A stretch of DNA of 8,925 bases from DAOUAJ01 sp034433615 (GCA_034433615.1 DAOUAJ010000237.1:1-8925), one strand, 5' to 3'; positions 1 to 6,745 are shown, numbered from the stretch's first letter. The notes: generated by a model from the letters alone, not told the origin. Numbers and translations: made by a program.

Positions 1-1601
1 TGCGTCTCAACGAGCTGCTCCCCGCCCCCCGCCAGGTGGACTGGGACGGCGACGGCACACCCTCCGCCGAGGATGAGTGGGTCGAACTATACAACCTGGG
101 GACCGAACCGCTCGACCTGGGCGGCTGGAGGTTAGACGACACGCCCGACGGCGGCAGCTCCCCCTACACGATCCCCAACGGCACAATCCTGCCCGCCGGC
201 GGATTCCTGCTCCTCTTCCGACGCGACACCAAGATCGCCCTCAACAACGATGCCGACGAGGTCCGCCTGCTGGCCCCCGACGGCTCCCTGCGTGACCGCT
301 TCGCCTACCTCTACACCCGCCCCGACACCCCCTTCGCCCGCACCACCGACGGTATCGGCGGCTGGACCGACCAGTACCCACCCTCCCCCGGACAGCCTAA
401 CCAACCGCCTACACCTACACCCACACTAACGCCAGTGCCCAGAACAGTGTTTTTGAACGAAGTGTTGCCCGCGCCGCGGGATCGGGATTGGGACGGCGAC
501 GGGGTCGCTACCAGCGAAGATGAATGGGTCGAGCTGGTCAACCTGGGAGGGATCGCGGTTGATCTGGGCGGCTGGAGGTTAGACGACACGCCCGACGGCG
601 GCAGCCGGCCCTATGTTTTCCCGACGGGCTCGCTCGTACTTCCTGGCAGCCGTCGGCTCGTGTTCCGTCGCGAGTCAGGGGTGGCTCTGAACAACGACGG
701 TGATCAGGTACGTCTGCTATTCCCGGACGGCCAAGAGGCGGATCGCTTTGCGTGGGCACGCAGTCCGGGCTATGACCGCTCCTTTGGGCGCCAGCCGGAT
801 GGCAACGGAGAGTGGGGAACCGGCCTGGCCCCTTCTCCTGGTGAGCCTAACCCGCCACGGCCAACGCCGCGTCCGCGCAGGGAATCCGATCAACCCACGC
901 CGTTCCCTCGGCAATGGGTCACCCGTACACCCGCGACGCGAGCAGGAATTCACGTCACGCGTACGTCCACACCTACCTCGCAGCCGTTAGCGGTAATCGC
1001 TATCGCTCAGGCCCGTCGCCAGGCGGACGGTGAAGAGGTGCGCGTGCGCGGCCAGGTCACCGTGCCGCCAGGGGTGTTTGGCCAGAGCATTTACATCCAG
1101 GACCCCAGCGGTGGCATTCAAGTTTACATGAGCCGTGCCGAATGGCCCGTCGTGCGAGAAGGAGATTGGGTAGAAGTAAACGGTCGTCTGGCCGATTTCC
1201 ACGGTGAACGAGAACTGAGGATATGGCGCCCTGGCGATTTGCGTATGTTAGGGGCCGGACAGCCGCCAGAGCCCGTCCTCCTGCGAGACACTCAGCTTGG
1301 GGAATTGTACGAGGGGATGTTGGTGATCGTAGTCGGTCAGGTAGTTGGGTTTGGCCCTCGCGACCTGCGCCTGAGTGATGGTCAGGGTGAAGTACGTATA
1401 TATGTGCGTGAAAGCCTGAGTTGGCAGCGACCGTGGGTAGAGCGAGGTGAATGGTGGTCGGCAATAGGCGTGGTCAGTCAGTACGCTCTGGAAAAGCCGT
1501 ATGAGGGGGGGTATCGTTTGCTACCACGCTACGAGGACGATCTGGCGCCAGCACCAGAATACCTGCCAGCCATCGGTACAGTTCTCAGCGACGCAAGATA
1601 G
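1..1601 (+). CDS. Lamin-tail domain / OB-fold protein (5' partial)
   Basis: The reading frame is open from base 3 to the TAG at 1599-1601. The GTG at 36 is not the start: the residues encoded before it (RLNELLPAPRQ) match the beginning of the second repeat (FLNEVLPAPRDR), so the gene continues upstream of the window. Visible residues 1 to about 130 and 149 to about 280 are two lamin-tail domains (DEWVEL, LGGWRLDDTPDGGS, ALNNDxDxVRLL), repeating every 149 residues. Pro/Thr-rich linkers follow each. Two OB-fold-like units come next at about 330-412 (RVRGQVTVPPG, SIYIQDPSGGIQVY) and 432-515 (VVGQVVGFG, LRLSDGQGEVRIYV), similar in style to OB domains of secreted YhcR-type nucleases. Each lamin-tail unit carries a DWDGDG loop resembling a calcium-binding loop. 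No sorting motif or membrane segment is visible at the C-terminus. Domains like these usually occur in extracytoplasmic proteins with an enzymatic N-terminal part; that part is missing, so the function is unknown. The first repeat is noticeably richer in C than the rest. Confidence 0.88.
   Translation, partial: RLNELLPAPRQVDWDGDGTPSAEDEWVELYNLGTEPLDLGGWRLDDTPDGGSSPYTIPNGTILPAGGFLLLFRRDTKIALNNDADEVRLLAPDGSLRDRFAYLYTRPDTPFARTTDGIGGWTDQYPPSPGQPNQPPTPTPTLTPVPRTVFLNEVLPAPRDRDWDGDGVATSEDEWVELVNLGGIAVDLGGWRLDDTPDGGSRPYVFPTGSLVLPGSRRLVFRRESGVALNNDGDQVRLLFPDGQEADRFAWARSPGYDRSFGRQPDGNGEWGTGLAPSPGEPNPPRPTPRPRRESDQPTPFPRQWVTRTPATRAGIHVTRTSTPTSQPLAVIAIAQARRQADGEEVRVRGQVTVPPGVFGQSIYIQDPSGGIQVYMSRAEWPVVREGDWVEVNGRLADFHGERELRIWRPGDLRMLGAGQPPEPVLLRDTQLGELYEGMLVIVVGQVVGFGPRDLRLSDGQGEVRIYVRESLSWQRPWVERGEWWSAIGVVSQYALEKPYEGGYRLLPRYEDDLAPAPEYLPAIGTVLSDAR
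117..158. repeat. 42-bp direct repeat, copy 1 (within lamin-tail repeat 1)
   Basis: This segment is identical over 42 bases to 564-605, exactly 447 bases (149 codons) downstream, and encodes LGGWRLDDTPDGGS. A second block, 42-55, is identical to 489-502 at the same offset. Elsewhere the two domains differ clearly in codon choice, so the identity is confined to short tracts. Confidence 0.9.
564..605. repeat. 42-bp direct repeat, copy 2 (within lamin-tail repeat 2)
   Basis: Second copy of the tract at 117-158, in the same reading frame. Even the TTA leucine codon, unusual beside the C-rich codons around copy 1, is shared. This favours recent copying between repeats over codon-level convergence. 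Confidence 0.9.
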
Positions 1602-1830
1602 CCCGGCTCAGCAATAAGATCCCGATGCACAAGCCAACGAGCTCGATAGCCACACTTCCAGCGAACGCGTAGCGGGGGACATCCAGGATGGATTCGGTGC
1701 GCAGAACACCTGTCGCTACGGCTATCAACAAAGCCTTGCCCACAGCTTTTTCCATCAAAGAGAGCGCGAATAGAGGTATGATGACCAGGATAGCACCGCC
1801 CGTGATATGGAACCAACGAGAAGCCACCAT
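1585..1830 (-). CDS. Small hypothetical membrane protein, 81 aa
   Basis: An ATG at 1828-1830 (complement) follows a good ribosome binding site (GAGGAG, then ATCAC), which is the main reason to accept this short gene. The product is strongly hydrophobic: one membrane segment at about residues 9-26 (ITGGAILVIIPLFALSLM), a weaker hydrophobic stretch at about 30-43, and another segment at about 55-75 (FAGSVAIELVGLCIGILLL), ending in a basic tail (LSRAILRR). I do not recognise a family. It overlaps the end of the lamin-tail gene by 17 bases tail to tail, so the two genes converge with no room for a terminator. Two or three membrane spans in 81 residues would suit a small inner-membrane accessory protein, but no role can be assigned. 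Confidence 0.72.
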   Translation of the reverse strand: MVASRWFHITGGAILVIIPLFALSLMEKAVGKALLIAVATGVLRTESILDVPRYAFAGSVAIELVGLCIGILLLSRAILRR

Positions 1831-2094
1831 GTGATCTCCTCAACCTGAAATCTCGCAAAGCGCTAAAAGATGACAAAACCTATCCTCAGTAGTGGATGAA
1901 AGATAGGGAACGGACAAAGACAATGTTCATCACACCTGCACCGCTACTTAATTATAACCTGCTTTGTCCCTCTGCGTTTGTTTATCACGATTCCAACAGC
2001 GTGGTACATTGGGCCTATAATGTGAATTGCCCGGCTACAGCCAGTGGCGATTCAACCACGGCGAAAGCTTGATTCTGCTCCACCTGGTCAGGCG

Positions 2095-2103
2095 TGGTAT
2101 AAT
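2095..2103 (+). promoter_or_regulatory. Candidate extended -10 promoter for degV
   Basis: TGGTATAAT fits the extended -10 form (TGn before a perfect TATAAT). It would start transcription near 2110, about 65 bases before the degV ATG. No good -35 lies 16-18 bases upstream, which an extended -10 can tolerate. An alternative TATAAT is at 2016-2021. Confidence 0.38.
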
Positions 2104-2161
2104 AACAACGAAATAAACTGTGCTCCCCAGGCCGCCAGATCCCCCTTCTCAGGACATTCAG

Positions 2162-2169
2162 AAAGGAGG
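2162..2169 (+). promoter_or_regulatory. degV ribosome binding site
   Basis: AAAGGAGG lies 6 bases before the ATG at 2176. It decides the start: the frame is open back to a GTG at 2044, but nothing resembling a binding site precedes that codon, and family homology begins right after 2176 (VKIVADSGCDLP). Confidence 0.85.
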
Positions 2170-2175
2170 CCGCCA

Positions 2176-3021
2176 ATGTCGCCGGTAAAAATTGTTGCTG
2201 ACTCCGGCTGTGATCTACCGCAGCCAATGCTGGAACGATATGATATATCCATAATACCCTTGATGGTCCAGATCGGAGACGATGTGTATTACCACGGGCA
2301 GTTCGACCTGGGGATCCTTTGGCGTCGTCTGCCGAACGAGCACGCTACCACGTCTGGGCCACCGCCAGGGCTTTTTAAGCAAGTGTTCGAGCGGCTGGTC
2401 AGTGCAGGCAACGACGTGGTATGTATCACCCTGACCAGCAAGCACAGTGGCACTTTCAATACTGCCTGGGCAGTCGCGCAGGAGTTCGCTGGCCGCGTGC
2501 GGGTAGTGGATAGCCGGTCACTCTCGTTGGGCATGGGGTTACAGGTGTTAGCCGCAGCCATCGCTGCACAGGCCGGACGCAGCGCCGAAGAAGTCGTCGC
2601 CTTGGTTGAGGACCTGCGCAGACGCATCCAACTGCGATTAGCACTAGACACGTTGGAATACGTGCGGCGAGGTGGGCGGTTGGCTCGATTGATGCCAGTG
2701 ATCGACCGCATGTGCCAGGCCCTGAACATTAAACCGATCATTGGCATAGTGGATGGGGAACTCAAGCTGATGGGCGCTGCACGCTCTCTCAAGGGTGCAT
2801 TGCAACGCATCAGGAGCGAAGCATCCGCCTGGGGACCGATGGAGCAGATCGCCGTGGCCCACGTGCGACTACCGGAACTGGTGGAGGAAGCAGCCTCTCG
2901 CCTGGCAGAGCAGTTCCACGTGATGCGAGAGAGCATCCTGACGGGTGAAGCAGGGCCGGCCTTTGCTGTCCACGCCGGGCCGGGAGCGTTCGGCGTGGTG
3001 CTGCTGCCGAAAGCCAAGTAG
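2176..3021 (+). CDS. DegV family fatty-acid-binding protein
   Basis: The 281-residue product has the normal length and the hallmarks of DegV/FakB proteins, soluble cytoplasmic proteins that bind a fatty acid and, in FakA/FakB systems, present it to the kinase FakA for phosphorylation. Visible motifs: KIVADSGCDLP at residues 5-15; the TTSGPP loop (T59, S60; TSQPS-like in relatives); TLTSKHSGTFNTA with S91; LEYVRRGGR at 160-168; and VHAGPGAFGVV with H266 near the C-terminus. The Thr/Ser loop, the SGT serine, the arginine of YVRRGGR and this histidine are the positions expected to hold the carboxylate. The whole N- and C-domain architecture is intact. No fakA-like kinase gene is in this window, so whether it works with one here is unknown. 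It is preceded by its own promoter-like region and converges on nagB with only 25 bases between stop codons and no clear terminator. Confidence 0.93.
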   Translation: MSPVKIVADSGCDLPQPMLERYDISIIPLMVQIGDDVYYHGQFDLGILWRRLPNEHATTSGPPPGLFKQVFERLVSAGNDVVCITLTSKHSGTFNTAWAVAQEFAGRVRVVDSRSLSLGMGLQVLAAAIAAQAGRSAEEVVALVEDLRRRIQLRLALDTLEYVRRGGRLARLMPVIDRMCQALNIKPIIGIVDGELKLMGAARSLKGALQRIRSEASAWGPMEQIAVAHVRLPELVEEAASRLAEQFHVMRESILTGEAGPAFAVHAGPGAFGVVLLPKAK

Positions 3022-3046
3022 CCTGCGCCGGGCGTGGCTGTGACTC

Positions 3047-3796
3047 TTAGCTACCGGGCTCCAAGCATAACAGCGAAGCGGCGTCAGCGTCCAGAAAGAG
3101 ATATGTGTGAGCATGTTGGCGTAGGATAGAGGCCGGATGTAGAGGGGTTACCTCACCAGTAAGACAGTCGCGCACCGCCTGGGCCTTACGACGATCAGGC
3201 ACAGTGCAAACGATGTCATGAGACTTCATGATCTGCCGAATGGACATGGAGATGGCGCGGCGGGGTACCTCATCCAGGGTGGCAAACCATCCCTCGCCCA
3301 GTTGCTGGCGCCGACACGCTTCGTCCAGCTCCACAATGATGTAAGGGTCCTCCACAACGAAATCAGCCGGTGGGTCGTTGAACGCCAGGTGTCCGTTTTC
3401 GCCAATGCCCACGAACGCTACGTCTATTTGGTAGCCAGCGATGAGCCGATTGAGTCGCCGGCATTCCGCTTCGGGATCAGCCGCGTCTCCCTGAATCAGA
3501 TGCACTGTACCTGGGTGCACTCGTTCGATCAGGCGCTCTTTCAGGTACCGTCGGAAGCTAGCCGGGTGACCCTCAGGCAGACCGATATACTCGTCCAGGT
3601 GGAACATTGTCGTCCGTGACCAGTTGATACCAGGGATGGCTGTCAGTGCAGCCAGGAACTCAAATTGCGAAGCGCCGGTGGCGGCCACAAATGTGGCGTG
3701 TCCCTTGCAAGCGATGGCATCCTTAAGCAGCTCGGCCGCCTTTGCTGCAGCAGCTTGAGCCATTTCCTGTTTGGTTGAGAACACGAAGGTTTGCAT
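3047..3796 (-). CDS. nagB: Glucosamine-6-phosphate deaminase family protein
   Basis: The 249-residue product belongs to the NagB / 6-phosphogluconolactonase fold. NagB converts glucosamine-6-phosphate to fructose-6-phosphate and ammonia in amino-sugar catabolism. Seen: a phosphate-loop-like segment ATGASQ (39-44), FHLDEYIGLP with D68 (matching the general base Asp72 of E. coli NagB), GIGENGHLAFNDPPADF with H136 (matching His143), and TVPDRRKAQAV (198-208) near the C-terminus. N134 stands where E. coli has Asp141, and D141 where E. coli has Glu148; I recall the NGH form as common in other bacterial NagB proteins, the Asp less so. The LDEYIGLP and HLAFNDP pattern favours deaminase over phosphogluconolactonase. 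The ATG is preceded by AGGAGG at 3802-3807 (complement) with a 5-base spacer. It stands alone, convergent with degV and divergent from lon; no nagA or sugar transporter is in the window, so the exact substrate is inferred. Confidence 0.87.
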   Translation of the reverse strand: MQTFVFSTKQEMAQAAAAKAAELLKDAIACKGHATFVAATGASQFEFLAALTAIPGINWSRTTMFHLDEYIGLPEGHPASFRRYLKERLIERVHPGTVHLIQGDAADPEAECRRLNRLIAGYQIDVAFVGIGENGHLAFNDPPADFVVEDPYIIVELDEACRRQQLGEGWFATLDEVPRRAISMSIRQIMKSHDIVCTVPDRRKAQAVRDCLTGEVTPLHPASILRQHAHTYLFLDADAASLLCLEPGS

Positions 3797-3828
3797 CTCT
3801 CCCTCCTGGCAATCAGCTATCGCTACTG

Positions 3829-3857
3829 ATTCTAACCCAGGTTGATTCAGGAGACAA
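3829..3857 (-). promoter_or_regulatory. Candidate nagB promoter
   Basis: On the minus strand TTGTCT (3852-3857) is followed after 17 bases by TAGAAT (3829-3834): 4/6 and 5/6 matches to the housekeeping consensus at ideal spacing. Transcription would begin about 25-30 bases before the nagB ATG, leaving room for the ribosome binding site. Confidence 0.5.
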
Positions 3858-3936
3858 CCTCGTAATCCAGAGCTTTCGCAAAGTCGCTGATTGTCTCACC
3901 ATAGGGCGCTACTTTCCCGCCATCTCTAATGAAACG
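3847..3936 (-). pseudogene. Possible remnant coding segment upstream of nagB
   Basis: On the minus strand, between stop codons at 3937-3939 and 3847-3849, 29 codons read RFIRDGGKVAPYGETISD and then FAKALDYEVVS. The mix of charged and hydrophobic residues looks protein-like, as if it were the C-terminal end of a lost gene. There is no ATG, GTG or TTG start in the frame and no recognised family. It overlaps the candidate nagB -35. It may equally be chance, so this is a weak call. Confidence 0.2.
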
Positions 3937-3948
3937 CTAATATGTTTC

Positions 3949-3957
3949 TGATACAAT
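3949..3957 (+). promoter_or_regulatory. Candidate lon promoter (extended -10)
   Basis: TGATACAAT matches an extended -10 (TGn plus TACAAT, 5/6). The -35 position 17 bases upstream reads ATGAAA, a poor match. A second, weaker candidate is TGCTACAAA at 4008-4016 with TTGAAC at 3990-3995. Either would start lon transcription well before the chosen ATG at 4102. Confidence 0.38.
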
Positions 3958-4101
3958 CTTTATGCACTTTCGGTTTAATGGAAGTTGTATTGAACGTCAT
4001 GCTACTGTGCTACAAATGGTGTGCCCGCTTCGGAAGAGGATGACGTCTATAGGGTGCCCCTGACAGAGAGCTGGGGCTTTCGCGTTGTGTGGAGGAATCT
4101 G

Positions 4102-6597
4102 ATGGCCATGTTTAAGAGCGGAGATGTTGTGGAAAGAGAGTATCTACAGATCCTGGAGCGGATCCCGGAGCAATTACCCATTCTGCCTTTGCGGAATACG
4201 GTGGCTTTGCCGTTTGCCGTCATGCCACTGGCAGTTGGCATCCCGCGTTCGGTGAAATTAGTAGAAGAAGCGCTGGCAGGCCACCGTCTTATCGGTCTGT
4301 TGGCGATGAAAGACCCCTCGATTGAGGAGCCCATGCCCGGCCAGATCTACGAAGTCGGCACTGTAGCACTGATCCATCGGGTCATTCGCACGTCAGATGG
4401 CACGCTGCAGGTAGTAATCCAGGGCCTGGAGCGGTTCAAGATTGACGCGTGGACGGCCACTGAACCGTATCTAAAAGCCCGTATCAAGCTCATACCGGAT
4501 CGAGTGGAAGATGATCTGGAGACCGAGGCGCTCCATCGCAGCTTACTCCAAATCGCTAAGGAAGTAGCCGCGCTCATGCCCAACGTGCCCGAAGGGGTGG
4601 TTGCCTTCCTGGAACAGGTGGAGAACCCGCGTCAACTGGTTTACATGATTGCAGCCAATGCTCGCTTAGAGGTTGAGCAAGAGCAAGCGTTGCTCGAAAT
4701 GGATGAGCTGAAAGAGAAGATACGGACGCTCATTTCTCATCTGACGCGCGAGAAGGAGGTGCTCTCGCTTGGTCAGAAGATCACTGAGGAAGCTCAGGAA
4801 GAGATGAGCAAGCAGCAGCGCGAGTACTTCTTACGTCAGCAACTGGAAGCTATCCGACGTGAGCTAGGGGAGACGGATGAGCAAACTGTCGAAGTAGAGG
4901 AGTATCGGCAGAAGATTGAGCAGGCCGGTTTGCCGGAGGAGGCGTACAAGGAGGCCATGCGTGAGTTGAAGCGCATGGAGAAGATGCCGCCTCAGGCGGC
5001 CGAGTACTCTGTGATCAAAACGTACCTGGACTGGCTGGTTGCCCTGCCATGGAATAAACTGAGCGAAGACAACCTGGACATCGAACACGCTCGCCAGGTG
5101 CTGGACGAAGACCACTATGACTTGCAAAAGGTCAAGGATCGCATCCTGGAGTACCTGGCTGTGCGTAAGCTGGTGAAGGAGCGCGGGCTTGAGGCCGATG
5201 AAGCCCATCCTGGCCTGACGGCCAGGGGACACGAGGGCGAGGCGCAAGAGGCTATGGGTGCCATCCTCTGCTTCGTGGGACCACCCGGCGTGGGCAAGAC
5301 GAGCTTGGGCAAATCCATCGCCCGCGCGTTAGGCCGTCAGTTCACGCGCATGAGCCTGGGCGGTATGCGGGACGAGGCAGAGATTCGCGGCCACCGCCGC
5401 ACTTACATCGGCGCTATGCCCGGCCGCATCATCCAGGCGATCAAACGCACTGGCACACGCAATCCCGTCTTCATGCTAGACGAGGTGGACAAGATCGGCA
5501 TGGATTGGCGGGGTGACCCTTCCAGCGCGCTGTTGGAGGTGTTAGACCCTCAGCAGAATCACGCCTTCCGCGATCACTACCTGGATGTGGACTTTGACCT
5601 GAGCGATGTCATCTTCATCACTACAGCTAACCAACTCGAACCAATTCCGGCACCGCTGCGCGACCGAATGGAAATCATCGAGCTAGAGGGGTATACCGAA
5701 CATGAAAAGATCCGTATCGCCGAAGGGTACCTGGTCCCGCGCCAGCGGCGAGCCAACGGCCTGCGCGACGGTGAGATTACCTTCACAGAGGTTGCTTTGC
5801 GTCAAATCATCCGCGACTACACGCGAGAGGCAGGCGTGCGTAACCTGGAACGTGAAATCGGCCGGGTGTGTCGCAAGACGGCGGTGAAGATCGCAGGCAA
5901 CGAGACTGAACGGGTCGAAGTTACGCCGGAGCTGGTGCGTGAGTACCTGGGTAAGCCCAGAGTCTTCTTCGAGGCAGCACTGCGTACAGAAGTGCCGGGT
6001 GTGGCTACCGGCCTGGCCTGGACCCCTGTCGGTGGCGATGTTCTGTTCGTCGAGGCCACCCGCATGAAAGGTAAAGGCAACCTGGTCATCACTGGCCAGT
6101 TGGGGGATGTGATGGAGGAGTCGGTGCGCATCGCTTATAGCTGGGTGCGTGCTAATGTCCCCGATCTGGGCATTGATCAGGATATCTTTGAGAACAGCGA
6201 CTTCCACATCCACGTGCCTGAGGGGGCTATACCTAAGGATGGCCCTAGTGCAGGCGTGACAATGGCGACTGCCTTGACCAGTCTCCTGACCGGTCGGCCA
6301 GTGCGGGCCGACGTGGGAATGACCGGCGAGATCACGTTGCGCGGGCAGGTGCTGCCCATCGGTGGCGTCAAGCAGAAAGTATTGGCAGCCCATCGCGCTG
6401 GTCTAAAGACGATCATCCTGCCCCAACGCAATGAGATGGACCTGGATGAGTTGCCGGAAGACGTACGCAAAGAGCTAACCTTTGTCCCGGTGGAGCGCGT
6501 CGATCAAGTGCTGGAAGTCGCACTGCGTCCGCAGCCGTTATATGCGGTTAAGAGCACGCCGACGAACGAGCACGTTTCAGAAGCGCAGATCGCTTAG
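4102..6597 (+). CDS. lon: ATP-dependent protease Lon (LonA type)
   Basis: Lon is a cytoplasmic AAA+ serine protease that unfolds and degrades damaged and regulatory proteins. ATG 4102 is chosen because GGAGG (4091-4095) sits 6 bases ahead; the frame is open to a GTG at 4021, but that has no binding site and the N-terminal LON domain (LPILPLRNTVALPFAVMPL) begins only after 4102. The product is 831 residues. Domains in order: substrate-binding N-domain about residues 20-215; coiled helical region to about 300 (REKEVLSLGQKI, QQREYFLRQQLEAIRRELGE); AAA+ module with Walker A GPPGVGKTS (K399, T400), Walker B VFMLDEVDK (D460, E461), sensor-1 TTAN and sensor-2 REAGVRNLER; then the protease domain with PKDGPSAG (S716) and GGVKQK (K759). 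That 43-residue spacing equals the S679-K722 dyad of E. coli Lon. The segment before Walker A (about residues 360-384) is roughly 20 residues longer than in E. coli. All catalytic residues are present. Expression likely ends at the hairpin terminator 6690-6722. Confidence 0.97.
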   Translation: MAMFKSGDVVEREYLQILERIPEQLPILPLRNTVALPFAVMPLAVGIPRSVKLVEEALAGHRLIGLLAMKDPSIEEPMPGQIYEVGTVALIHRVIRTSDGTLQVVIQGLERFKIDAWTATEPYLKARIKLIPDRVEDDLETEALHRSLLQIAKEVAALMPNVPEGVVAFLEQVENPRQLVYMIAANARLEVEQEQALLEMDELKEKIRTLISHLTREKEVLSLGQKITEEAQEEMSKQQREYFLRQQLEAIRRELGETDEQTVEVEEYRQKIEQAGLPEEAYKEAMRELKRMEKMPPQAAEYSVIKTYLDWLVALPWNKLSEDNLDIEHARQVLDEDHYDLQKVKDRILEYLAVRKLVKERGLEADEAHPGLTARGHEGEAQEAMGAILCFVGPPGVGKTSLGKSIARALGRQFTRMSLGGMRDEAEIRGHRRTYIGAMPGRIIQAIKRTGTRNPVFMLDEVDKIGMDWRGDPSSALLEVLDPQQNHAFRDHYLDVDFDLSDVIFITTANQLEPIPAPLRDRMEIIELEGYTEHEKIRIAEGYLVPRQRRANGLRDGEITFTEVALRQIIRDYTREAGVRNLEREIGRVCRKTAVKIAGNETERVEVTPELVREYLGKPRVFFEAALRTEVPGVATGLAWTPVGGDVLFVEATRMKGKGNLVITGQLGDVMEESVRIAYSWVRANVPDLGIDQDIFENSDFHIHVPEGAIPKDGPSAGVTMATALTSLLTGRPVRADVGMTGEITLRGQVLPIGGVKQKVLAAHRAGLKTIILPQRNEMDLDELPEDVRKELTFVPVERVDQVLEVALRPQPLYAVKSTPTNEHVSEAQIA

Positions 6598-6604
6598 CGC
6601 GACA

Positions 6605-6639
6605 ACGAGGTTTTGTCATCCTGAGAAGCGAAGCCTCGT
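6605..6639. repeat. Possible dispersed-repeat remnant flanked by inverted arms
   Basis: Just after lon, ACGAGG (6605-6610) and CCTCGT (6634-6639) form perfect 6-bp arms around TTTTGTCATCCTGAG plus AAGCGAAG. The core resembles the TGTCATCCTGAGCGAAGCG motif that I recall from intergenic regions of many bacterial genomes. Only one copy is in the window, so it rests on recollection and the hairpin. Confidence 0.35.
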
Positions 6640-6650
6640 CGTGTGGAGAT

Positions 6651-6712
6651 GGGACATCGCCCGGCTACAGTTTGCCCCTTCTCCTGGATAAGCCGGGGGA
6701 CAAAGATGTCCT
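6651..6712 (+). promoter_or_regulatory. Alternative fold competing with the lon terminator
   Basis: GGGACATC (6651-6658) can pair with GATGTCCT (6705-6712), and nested inside it CCCGGCT (6660-6666) can pair with AGCCGGG (6691-6697). Both helices use bases that also form the terminator stem, so this structure and the terminator exclude each other, as in attenuators. Whether it forms is not known. Confidence 0.35.
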
Positions 6713-6722
6713 CCGGCTTTTT
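6690..6722 (+). terminator. Rho-independent terminator after lon
   Basis: A 12-bp stem (6690-6701 with 6708-6719, one internal G-T pair) closes a 6-base loop AAAGAT and runs into five T residues (6718-6722). It lies about 90 bases after the lon stop and 33 bases before fmdB. The fmdB set therefore needs readthrough or its own start. Confidence 0.87.
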
Positions 6723-6745
6723 GTTGGGCTCTTCTCTACCTAAGT

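Larger units (their letters stand above)
1831..2175. other. Divergent gene-free region between small membrane protein gene and degV
   Basis: This 345-base stretch separates two divergently transcribed genes and contains no convincing coding sequence. It is richer in A/T than its surroundings around 1911-1990. It holds TATAAT on the + strand at 2016-2021 and at 2098-2103, and TATAAT on the minus strand at 1951-1956 (a possible -10 for the small membrane protein gene, without a good -35). A short inverted repeat, CCTATC (1879-1884) with GATAGG (1902-1907), lies in between; it could be an operator but is too short to call. Confidence 0.5.
3797..4101. other. Divergent intergenic region nagB / lon
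   Basis: About 305 bases lie between the divergent nagB and lon starts. The left part holds the nagB ribosome binding site and promoter candidate; the centre holds the possible coding remnant; the right part holds promoter candidates for lon and then a leader of roughly 135 bases. Inverted pairs in the leader are ACGTCAT (3994-4000) with ATGACGT (4040-4046), and GCCCC (4056-4060) with GGGGC (4073-4077), the latter ending 13 bases before the lon ribosome binding site. I see no CIRCE-type heat-shock operator. Confidence 0.5.

Noticed and set aside
36..38. GTG at 36 as start of the lamin-tail protein
   Set aside because: The frame is open to the left edge and the preceding residues match the beginning of the second repeat, so the gene is truncated by the window.
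2044..2175. N-terminal extension of DegV from GTG 2044
   Set aside because: No ribosome binding site at 2044, a strong one before ATG 2176, and a promoter-like TATAAT inside the extension.
2289..3017. Long open frame antisense to degV
   Set aside because: Composition (Ser/Arg/Thr-rich, no domain) and full overlap with a well-supported gene mark it as a shadow frame.
3021..3050. Bidirectional terminator between degV and nagB
   Set aside because: Only AGCC/GGCT arms with a poorly pairing interior and no T run on either strand.
4021..4101. N-terminal extension of Lon from GTG 4021
   Set aside because: No binding site before 4021; GGAGG before ATG 4102; the extra residues do not resemble Lon N-termini.
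5683..6393. Long open frame antisense to lon
   Set aside because: His/Gln-rich shadow of the conserved Lon protease-domain codons; no start signal or domain.
2029..6670. 12-base match GCCCGGCTACAG at 2029-2040 and 6659-6670
   Set aside because: Flanks share nothing and a few chance 12-base matches are expected in a window this size.
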